A program made the translations under genes and the position numbers. The notes beneath the pieces are model-generated. The model saw only the letters and a program-made list of their open reading frames with translations. It had not been told where the DNA came from and made no database searches. 5,880 bases of DNA from CAZYPU01 sp049642705. GTDB taxonomy: Bacteria > Omnitrophota > Gorgyraeia > JABMRN01 > RBG-13-46-9. Below, piece by piece: positions 1-5,537 of the stretch. Location: contig JBARPB010000080.1 in the NCBI GenBank assembly GCA_049642705.1, forward strand, positions 1 to 5,880, in the 5' to 3' direction. Within the stretch, counting starts at the first letter, position 1. Each line of letters begins with the position of its first letter.

Positions 1-1128
1 ATTCACTATTCTTGCCGCCCTAAAGGACGCACCGGGAGATCCGAGTGCATTTTTTACCCGCCTTAACTCCTCTATTTGTCTCTCCATTTTTTCCTTCGAG
101 GATATAATAGAGAGGACTTCCGAGGCGAGCCTCCGTGGCGTGGCGCTATACTGCAGGATTTCCGGGAGAACTACTTTCCCCGCAATTATATTCACAAGGC
201 CGATACGCCGCTTTTTCTCGATTATCGGTGTTTTTGTTTTTGCAAAGATTTTAGCAAGAACAAATGACAAAAAAGATAATTTATAAGTAATAAGCGCAGG
301 CCTTTCCATTATAGCGCATTCCAGCGTTGCCGTGCCCGAGGCGGTAAGTACAAAATCCGCGATAGACAAACAGCCGCGCGTATTGTCCTTGATTAGAGCG
401 GGGGAAATAGGGTATTTTTTTAATATCGCTTCGTAAATATCGTTGCTTACGCCGGAACTTTCCAAAAGTACAAACTGGACAGATTTCTCCTTCGATATGA
501 GGCCGGCCGCCTCGAGCATGAGGGGCAGCAGGTTTTTTACCTCTTGTGCCCTTGAGCCGGGCAGGAGCGCAACCGTCGTCTTGTTTTCGTCGAGCCCCAA
601 TAATTTCACCTCGGGTAAATCTTTTCCGCCATCGAGAATGGGATGCCCGACAAAGGTTGCGTTGATTCCGTAATTTTGGAAGATTTTTTCTTCAAAGGCG
701 AGGATTACTATTGCCTTATCGACGTATTTTTTTATTGAGCGTATTCTGAACGCGCCCCATGCCCACACCTGAGGTGTTATGTAATAGATTACGGGGATTC
801 CCCTTTTTTTAAGCGCCCGCGCGAGAATAAGGTTGAATCCCGGATAGTCGACTAAGATGGCGGCCCGGGGCGGGTCCTTTTTGACCCTGTCTAAAATCCT
901 TTTATAAATACTGCGTATCCGGCCGAGGTTTGATACTATTCCCGAGAGACCTATGATGGAGAGCTTATCCATTCTCTCGACGAGGTCGACCCCCTGCGCT
1001 CCCATTTTTCCGCCGCCGATTCCGAAAAAATCAAGATCCGGATTTAATTTCTTTAAATTGCCGACGAGATTCGCGGCGTGGATATCGCCGGAACGCTCCC
1101 CGGCGCTTATGAGAATGGCGTGTTTCAT
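1..1128 (-). CDS. lpxB: Lipid-A-disaccharide synthase LpxB (3' end cut by window edge)
   Basis: This glycosyltransferase (GT19 family) condenses UDP-2,3-diacylglucosamine with lipid X to form the tetra-acyl disaccharide-1-phosphate of lipid A, at the inner face of the cytoplasmic membrane. Reading from ATG at 1128-1126, 376 codons stay open to the edge. Family motifs appear in order: SAGERSGDIHAAN (8-20), FFGIGGGKMGAQGV (34-47), LVDYPGFNL (92-100), YYITPQVWAWG (115-125), FVGHPILD (159-166), ALLPGSRAQEV (187-197), TASGTATLE (262-270) and LVNIIAGKVVLPEILQ (311-326). The last visible residues (GSPGASFRAARIVN) resemble the usual LpxB C-terminus, so only a few residues should be missing. The start overlaps the stop of the upstream oxidoreductase as ATGA, and the only SD-like bases (AAGAG) abut the ATG, so translation probably depends on coupling. 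About eight extra residues lie before the NIIAG motif (around 300-308). Identification is firm. Confidence 0.96.
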   Translation of the reverse strand, partial: MKHAILISAGERSGDIHAANLVGNLKKLNPDLDFFGIGGGKMGAQGVDLVERMDKLSIIGLSGIVSNLGRIRSIYKRILDRVKKDPPRAAILVDYPGFNLILARALKKRGIPVIYYITPQVWAWGAFRIRSIKKYVDKAIVILAFEEKIFQNYGINATFVGHPILDGGKDLPEVKLLGLDENKTTVALLPGSRAQEVKNLLPLMLEAAGLISKEKSVQFVLLESSGVSNDIYEAILKKYPISPALIKDNTRGCLSIADFVLTASGTATLECAIMERPALITYKLSFLSFVLAKIFAKTKTPIIEKKRRIGLVNIIAGKVVLPEILQYSATPRRLASEVLSIISSKEKMERQIEELRRVKNALGSPGASFRAARIVN

Positions 1129-2054
1129 CTCTTAGAAGCTTTTATTTTTCCCAGGATGTTCATGGCGACTGCGAGCGCGCGTTTTCCTTCCTCTCCCGAA
1201 ACGAGGGGTTTTGTACCATTTTGAATGGATGATATGAAAGATTTAAGCTCAAGCTTGAGAGGCTCTTTTTTCTCCGGTTTTATTCTTTCTTTTACTATCC
1301 TGCCGTCGATTTTCCTTACTATGTGAGCGTCCAGGTGGAGGTAGTCAAGCGTTATGTATGAATCCTCCTGGGATATTTTTATCTTTCGCACCTCCTCCTT
1401 TGTCACGCGGCTTGCGGTAATATCGGCGATTGTTCCGTTTTTGAAATTGAGGCGTACGTTTGCTATATCCTCGTAGGGAGAAATCGTGCTTATCCCGACA
1501 GCTTCGATATTTTTCACTTCGGATTTTACAAGAGAGAGTATTATGTCTATATCATGTATCATGAGGTCCAGCACGACGCCCACGTCCTTTACGCGCTTTT
1601 TCTTTGTATAAGGACCGGACCTGTGGCACTCGATGAAGCGTGGTGCCTTAAGATACGGCTCCACTGCCCTTACGACCGGATTGAACCTTTCGATGTGCCC
1701 TACCTGCATGGTGAGATTCTTTGAGTTTGCGATATCTATTAATTCCTGCGCCTCTTCCACGGTCTGTGTAATGGGCTTTTCGATGAGGACATGGATGCCG
1801 TTATTGAGGAAATCTTTTGCGATTTTGTAATGCAGGCTTGTCGGGACGGCGATACTTACGGCATCTACTTTATCGAAGAGGGTCCGGTAGTCCGGGAAAT
1901 ACCAGAGCCGGTATTTCTTCGCTATTTTCTTGGCCTTTTTTTTATCGATGTCACAGACGCAGACAGGATTGGCATTCTTTAACTGCGAATACACCCGCAC
2001 ATGAAGCGAGCCGAGATACCCCACGCCCACGACGCCTACATTAACGTTAGCCAT
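1125..2054 (-). CDS. Gfo/Idh/MocA-family NAD(P)-dependent sugar oxidoreductase, possibly GnnA-like
   Basis: The product is a 309-residue cytoplasmic dehydrogenase. The N-terminal Rossmann fold shows the nucleotide-binding GVVGVGYLG (7-15, GxGxxG at G10, G12, G15), an acidic residue after the second strand (CDID, 34-37), PTSLHY (71-76) and the family's EKP motif (92-94, K93 expected to be catalytic). The C-terminal domain carries GHIERFNP (119-126) and the LDLMIHDID segment with D163 and H167 in the usual active-site positions. Length is typical of the family. ATG at 2054 is chosen because AAAGGA lies 7 bases upstream and the predicted transcript starts near 2072; a TTG six codons earlier would leave almost no leader. 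The gene overlaps lpxB by 4 bases. Acidithiobacillus ferrooxidans has a Gfo/Idh enzyme, GnnA (UDP-GlcNAc 3-dehydrogenase), between lpxA and lpxB, working with aminotransferase GnnB. By context this may be GnnA-like, but the substrate cannot be read from the sequence and no gnnB is visible. Family assignment is firm; specific role is tentative. Confidence 0.9.
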   Translation of the reverse strand: MANVNVGVVGVGYLGSLHVRVYSQLKNANPVCVCDIDKKKAKKIAKKYRLWYFPDYRTLFDKVDAVSIAVPTSLHYKIAKDFLNNGIHVLIEKPITQTVEEAQELIDIANSKNLTMQVGHIERFNPVVRAVEPYLKAPRFIECHRSGPYTKKKRVKDVGVVLDLMIHDIDIILSLVKSEVKNIEAVGISTISPYEDIANVRLNFKNGTIADITASRVTKEEVRKIKISQEDSYITLDYLHLDAHIVRKIDGRIVKERIKPEKKEPLKLELKSFISSIQNGTKPLVSGEEGKRALAVAMNILGKIKASKR

Positions 2055-2061
2055 TTTCCTG

Positions 2062-2067
2062 TCCTTT
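2062..2067 (-). promoter_or_regulatory. Ribosome binding site of the oxidoreductase gene
   Basis: On the minus strand AAAGGA lies 7 bases before the ATG at 2054. It decides the start: the in-frame TTG at 2072 lies upstream of this site, so it would be at or before the predicted transcript start. Confidence 0.7.
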
Positions 2068-2078
2068 GTCAAAACCCA

Positions 2079-2107
2079 ATTCTACCACACCCCCGCCGCC
2101 ATATCAA
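2079..2107 (-). promoter_or_regulatory. Sigma70-type promoter for the oxidoreductase-lpxB unit
   Basis: On the minus strand the -35 box TTGATA (2107-2102) and -10 box TAGAAT (2084-2079) are separated by exactly 17 bases. Each box matches the consensus at 5 of 6 positions. TGG directly before the -10 box gives an extended -10 (TGn). Transcription should begin near 2072, leaving a leader of about 18 bases that contains the AAAGGA site. This is a pattern match only. Confidence 0.6.
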
Positions 2108-2128
2108 GCGTTTTTATACCTTTTTCTC

Positions 2129-2157
2129 TCGACAAAAGGCCTCTTATATGTTAATAT
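2129..2157 (+). promoter_or_regulatory. Candidate promoter for the msbA-like exporter
   Basis: TCGACA (2129-2134, one mismatch to TTGACA) and TAATAT (2152-2157, 4 of 6 to TATAAT) are 17 bases apart, within an A/T-rich stretch. Transcription would begin near 2164, only about five bases before the preferred ATG at 2169. The match is weak. If translation instead starts at the ATG at 2148, this cannot be the promoter used. Confidence 0.35.
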
Positions 2158-2168
2158 TTTACGCTACC

Positions 2169-3998
2169 ATGAAGCAGGATATACGAGATTACAAAAGGCT
2201 GATCGGGTTCGTCAGGCCGCATATATGGGTCTTATTCCTGGCGTTTTTGTCCATGCTCGTCTACAGCGTCGTAAACAGCATCTCGCCCACGGCGCTTATA
2301 CCGGTGGTGGATAATCTCATAAGGGGTTCGCAAATTACCATCCCGCCGCACGTTAAGGCCCCGCTTTTCATAACAAACCTCGTCGAGGCGATAAACACTT
2401 TACCCCAGATGCGGCTTGTGGTGATACTTCTTATAGGGGCGCTCGTGTATTTTCTGCTGCGCAACTTCTTTGACTTTCTGCAGGTTTACCTCATGAACGA
2501 CCTAAGCCAACGCGTCGTAAGGGACGTGAAAGACACCATATACAAAAAACTCCTTTCGCTTTCTATGCAGTTCTACGGCAAGCACCCGACGGCAAAACTG
2601 ATGACCCGCATAACATACGACGCCACCATAGTAAGGGACTCCATAAGCACCGGGCTCCTTGACCTTATCTTAAGGCCCGTAGAAATCTTATGCCATCTCG
2701 TCGTAGTGGTGTGCGTTGTCTTGTTTTTCGGCATATCGCTTAAGTTTATATTCACAAGCCTAATACTCTTTCCGTGCATACTCTTGCCCGCGGTCATAAT
2801 ATCAAAGAGGATACGTAAGATAACGACGAAAAGCCAGGAGAAGATGGGCGATATAAATATGATACTCTTTGAAATAATAACCGGCATGCCCATCGTGAAG
2901 GCCTTCTCCATGCAGAAATACGAGTACGAGAAATTTAAAAACCAGAACATGGGTTTTTATAAACTGGCAATGAAGGCCGTAAAGAGAATCAACATAATAA
3001 GCCCGATAAACGAATTTACAAGCGCCATATACCTGGTGGTAATCCTCTATCTTGCCTACACGCAGATCAATGCCGGCACCCTTTCGTGGGGCGCCTTTGC
3101 GGTATTTCTGACATCCATTCTTCTCATGATAAAACCCGTCAAGCGCTTAAGCAAGGTATACGCCGTTATCCAGCAGGCCCTTGCCGCGGCGACGAGGATT
3201 TTCGACCTCCTTGATACGCGCGAGAAAATCACCGAAATTGAAAACGCAGTTTCTCTCCCGACCCTCTCGCGACATACATCCTTAGAAGGTGTCTGGTTTA
3301 AATACGAGAATGATTATGTCCTTTGTGACATAAATCTGGATGTAAAAAAAGGCGAGATTATCGCCATAGTCGGCCCGAGCGGCTCGGGAAAAACCACGCT
3401 TGTCAACCTGATATCGCGCTTTTACGACCCTTCAAAAGGTTGCGTTCGGATTGACGGAAACGACTTAAAGGACGCTACGCTCAAGTCCTTAAGGGACCAG
3501 ATAGGCATCGTGACCCAGGAGATGCTTCTTTTCAACGATACGGTCACGGCCAATATTACCTACGGCAGCAAGGGCCATTCCACCGAAGACATTATTAAAG
3601 CCGCGAAAATCGCAAACGCGCACGATTTTATTATGAACATGCCGAATCAATACAACACCGTCGTGGGGGAGCGGGGATTCAGGCTCTCCGGCGGTGAAAA
3701 GCAGCGCCTCGCCATCGCGCGAGCCATATTCAAAAACCCGCCCATCCTCATATTTGACGAGGCGACCTCACAGCTTGACACAGAATCAGAAAGATACGTG
3801 CAGGAGGCCATAGACCGCCTTATGGAGGGAAGGACCGTTTTTGTCATAGCGCACAGGTTGAGCACCATAAAACACGCCACCAGCATAGTCGTGCTTGAGA
3901 GAGGTAGGATTGTGGATACGGGCACGCATAAGGCGCTCATGGAAAGAGGGGGCCTTTATAAGCGGCTTTACGATATGCAGTTTAGGGACGAATATTAA
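2169..3998 (+). CDS. msbA: MsbA-type half-size ABC exporter, probable lipid A flippase
   Basis: This inner-membrane ATP-driven exporter has 609 residues, close to the family's usual 580-610. The membrane domain (about 1-330) has hydrophobic segments near 18-38, 82-101, 170-190, 191-212, 281-300 and 305-323. The ATPase domain is complete: A-loop Y379, Walker A GPSGSGKT (402-409), Q-loop Q450, signature LSGGEKQ (506-512), Walker B ILIFDEA (526-532, with D530 and E531), D-loop SQLD (534-537) and H-loop H562. It should act as a homodimer. ATG at 2169 is chosen because MKQDIRDYKRLIGFVRP matches the typical MsbA N-terminus. An in-frame ATG at 2148 has a better SD (AAAAGG, 8 bases before it) and is the alternative; the frame stays open back to 2001, but that part overlaps the divergent gene. 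No good SD precedes 2169. Location beside lpxB supports lipid A or core-LPS transport, although the family also includes drug and lipid exporters. Confidence 0.88.
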   Translation: MKQDIRDYKRLIGFVRPHIWVLFLAFLSMLVYSVVNSISPTALIPVVDNLIRGSQITIPPHVKAPLFITNLVEAINTLPQMRLVVILLIGALVYFLLRNFFDFLQVYLMNDLSQRVVRDVKDTIYKKLLSLSMQFYGKHPTAKLMTRITYDATIVRDSISTGLLDLILRPVEILCHLVVVVCVVLFFGISLKFIFTSLILFPCILLPAVIISKRIRKITTKSQEKMGDINMILFEIITGMPIVKAFSMQKYEYEKFKNQNMGFYKLAMKAVKRINIISPINEFTSAIYLVVILYLAYTQINAGTLSWGAFAVFLTSILLMIKPVKRLSKVYAVIQQALAAATRIFDLLDTREKITEIENAVSLPTLSRHTSLEGVWFKYENDYVLCDINLDVKKGEIIAIVGPSGSGKTTLVNLISRFYDPSKGCVRIDGNDLKDATLKSLRDQIGIVTQEMLLFNDTVTANITYGSKGHSTEDIIKAAKIANAHDFIMNMPNQYNTVVGERGFRLSGGEKQRLAIARAIFKNPPILIFDEATSQLDTESERYVQEAIDRLMEGRTVFVIAHRLSTIKHATSIVVLERGRIVDTGTHKALMERGGLYKRLYDMQFRDEY

Positions 3999-4006
3999 AT
4001 TTAAAT
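3991..4006 (+). promoter_or_regulatory. UP-like A/T element upstream of the rpsB promoter
   Basis: Sixteen consecutive A/T bases lie 2 bases upstream of the -35 box, about -52 to -37 from the predicted start, where the RNA polymerase alpha C-terminal domain binds UP elements. The tract includes the stop codon of the exporter gene (3996-3998). Position and composition suggest this role; it has not been matched to a strict UP consensus. Confidence 0.45.
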
Positions 4007-4008
4007 CG

Positions 4009-4036
4009 TTGACAACACATGATTACGCAATATAAT
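4009..4036 (+). promoter_or_regulatory. Perfect-consensus sigma70 promoter of rpsB-tsf-pyrH
   Basis: TTGACA (4009-4014) and TATAAT (4031-4036) match the consensus at all twelve positions, with a 16-base spacer. Transcription should begin near A4042, giving a leader of about 27 bases. The -35 box begins 10 bases after the exporter's stop codon. A promoter this strong fits a ribosomal protein operon. Confidence 0.85.
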
Positions 4037-4052
4037 AGTACACCGATAAACC

Positions 4053-4059
4053 AAGGAGG
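4053..4059 (+). promoter_or_regulatory. Strong Shine-Dalgarno site of rpsB
   Basis: AAGGAGG, fully complementary to the anti-SD core of 16S rRNA, sits 9 bases before the ATG at 4069. It fixes the rpsB start and predicts high translation. Confidence 0.85.
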
Positions 4060-4068
4060 CATAACGGA

Positions 4069-4935
4069 ATGACGACAAAAAAGGAGACAGCTTTAGTTAA
4101 ACAATTACTGGAGGCGGGGGTCCATTTCGGCCATCAAACGAGAAAGTGGAACCCCAAGATGGAAAAATTCATATTCGGCGAGAAGGAAGGCATATATATC
4201 ATAGACCTTGAAAAGACGGCGAAACTGCTTCTCGAGGCCTGCAGGTTCCTGAACGAGGCCGCGACCGCCGGAAGTTACATCCTTTTCGTGGGGACCAAGA
4301 AACAGGCGCAGTCCATCATCAAGGAGGAAGCCGGGAAGTGCAGCATGTTTTACGTAAACCAGCGCTGGCTCGGCGGCACCCTCACCAACTTCCTTACCAT
4401 AGGAAAGAGCGTGAAGAAGCTCGAGTCCTTCGAGAACATGAAGGAAGACGGCACCTACAAGAGTATTTCCAAAAAGGAAAAGGCCACGATTGATAAGAAA
4501 ATCGCCAATCTCCTCAAAAATCTGGAAGGCATAAGAAAGATGGACCGATTGCCAGGCGCCATGTTCGTGGTTGATTCCAAGCGGGAAGAGATCGCGGTGC
4601 ACGAGGCGAACAAGCTCTCCATCCCCGTCGTGGCGCTCGTGGACACGGATTGCAACCCGGACAAGATAGATTACGTTATCCCCGGAAATGACGATGCCAT
4701 GAAATCCATAGGGTTTATTACTTCGATTATCTCCAAAAGCGTGCTCGAGGGAAAAAACCAGTTTCTGGCTGGCAAAAAAGACATGGAAACGGAAAAAGCG
4801 CCTTTTGAGAAGGTCGCAAAGATGGTGAAAGAGAAAGAAGTAGAGGAGCTTATAGAAGGCGACATAAAGCTCGAGAAAACCGAGGAGGAGAAAACCAAAG
4901 ACAAGCCCATCATAAAGAAGAAGAAAACAAAATAA
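4069..4935 (+). CDS. rpsB: 30S ribosomal protein S2
   Basis: S2 is a small-subunit protein that binds late in assembly, near S1 and the back of the 30S particle. The 288-residue product carries the family motifs LLEAGVHFGHQTRKWNPKM (13-31), IYIIDLEKT (42-50), ILFVGTKKQAQ (71-81), NQRWLGGTLTNF (97-108), the KEKATIDKKIANL coiled-coil region (136-148), LPGAMFVVDSKREE (161-174), PVVALVDTDCNPD (186-198) and IPGNDDAMKSI (204-214). The core ends near residue 232. The remaining 55 or so residues are a Lys/Glu-rich tail ending in IIKKKKTK, longer than in compact S2 proteins and lacking hydrophobic segments. The start is fixed by the AAGGAGG site. The gene is first in an rpsB-tsf-pyrH order that is widespread in bacteria, 20 bases ahead of tsf. 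Many CTC and GAG codons distinguish it from the neighbouring exporter, as expected for a highly expressed gene. Confidence 0.98.
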   Translation: MTTKKETALVKQLLEAGVHFGHQTRKWNPKMEKFIFGEKEGIYIIDLEKTAKLLLEACRFLNEAATAGSYILFVGTKKQAQSIIKEEAGKCSMFYVNQRWLGGTLTNFLTIGKSVKKLESFENMKEDGTYKSISKKEKATIDKKIANLLKNLEGIRKMDRLPGAMFVVDSKREEIAVHEANKLSIPVVALVDTDCNPDKIDYVIPGNDDAMKSIGFITSIISKSVLEGKNQFLAGKKDMETEKAPFEKVAKMVKEKEVEELIEGDIKLEKTEEEKTKDKPIIKKKKTK

Positions 4936-4955
4936 GTGTAAGTGAAAGGAAAGAA

Positions 4956-5537
4956 ATGTTAGATGCTATCAAAATACTGAGGGAGAAAACTCAAGCCGGC
5001 GTCATGGACTGTAAGAGAGCCCTTAAGGAGGCGAAGGGTGACGTCGAGAAGGCCCTCGAGATATTGCGAAAAAAAGGAATAAAGCTTGCCTCCGAGAAAT
5101 CAAGCCGCGCCGCCAAGGAAGGCCAGGTGGAAAGCTATATCCATGCCAACGGAAGAATAGGCGTCCTTATCGAGGTAAATTGCGAGACGGATTTTGTCGC
5201 GAGAAACGACGAATTCAAGAAATTCGTGAAAGATATATCCATGCAGGTTGCCGCCTCGAAGCCGAGGTATGTAAAAAGAGAGGATGTCCCCAAGGAAGTG
5301 GTGAAAAAGGAAAAGGAGATTCTTGCAGCTACTGTGAAAAATAAACCAAAACAGGCGCTCGAGAAGATTCTTGCGGGCAAGCTGGAAAAATTCTACGAGG
5401 AAGTCTGCCTTCTCGACCAGCCGTTCGTCAGGGACCCGAAGATAAAAGTGAAGGACCTGCTCCACTCGCTTATCGCAAAAATCGGTGAGAATATCGTAAT
5501 TAGAAGATTTACCCGTTATCAACTGGGCGAGCGATGA
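4956..5537 (+). CDS. tsf: Translation elongation factor Ts, short form
   Basis: EF-Ts is the guanine nucleotide exchange factor that recycles EF-Tu-GDP in the cytoplasm. The 193-residue product starts with the UBA-like EF-Tu-binding domain (about 1-45; REKTQAGVMDCKRALKEAKG at 9-28), then the core with IEVNCETDFVARNDEF (72-87), whose TDFV (78-81) contacts EF-Tu. It ends in FYEEVCLLDQPFV (146-158) and the C-terminal IAKIGENIVIRRF (173-185). It is far shorter than E. coli EF-Ts (about 280 residues): the second core subdomain and coiled-coil insertion are absent. Thermus EF-Ts has the same compact plan and works as a homodimer, so this one probably dimerises too. The ends look intact, so this is a natural short form rather than a truncation. 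AAAGGA lies 5 bases before the ATG. The stop codon overlaps the pyrH start (ATGA). Confidence 0.97.
   Translation: MLDAIKILREKTQAGVMDCKRALKEAKGDVEKALEILRKKGIKLASEKSSRAAKEGQVESYIHANGRIGVLIEVNCETDFVARNDEFKKFVKDISMQVAASKPRYVKREDVPKEVVKKEKEILAATVKNKPKQALEKILAGKLEKFYEEVCLLDQPFVRDPKIKVKDLLHSLIAKIGENIVIRRFTRYQLGER

Noticed and set aside
76..1135. Several short plus-strand open frames between 76 and 1135
   Set aside because: All lie opposite lpxB, whose minus-strand frame is open over the whole region and carries every family motif.
2055..2072. TTG at 2072 as the start of the oxidoreductase
   Set aside because: It lies at the predicted transcript start with no SD before it, whereas ATG 2054 has AAAGGA at good spacing and leads directly into the Rossmann strand.
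2044..2072. Minus-strand TTGACA (2072-2067) with TAACGT 17 bases on, as a second promoter
   Set aside because: The -10 box would lie inside the coding region and downstream of the start codon; the better-placed TTGATA/TAGAAT pair explains transcription.
2001..2168. Extension of the exporter reading frame upstream to an ATG at 2001
   Set aside because: The extra residues do not resemble an MsbA N-terminus, and the stretch overlaps the start of the divergent oxidoreductase gene and its promoter.
4105..4602. 165-codon open frame antisense to rpsB
   Set aside because: It lies wholly opposite the highly conserved S2 gene, has no recognisable domain, and such open frames are expected from the biased codon use of the sense gene.
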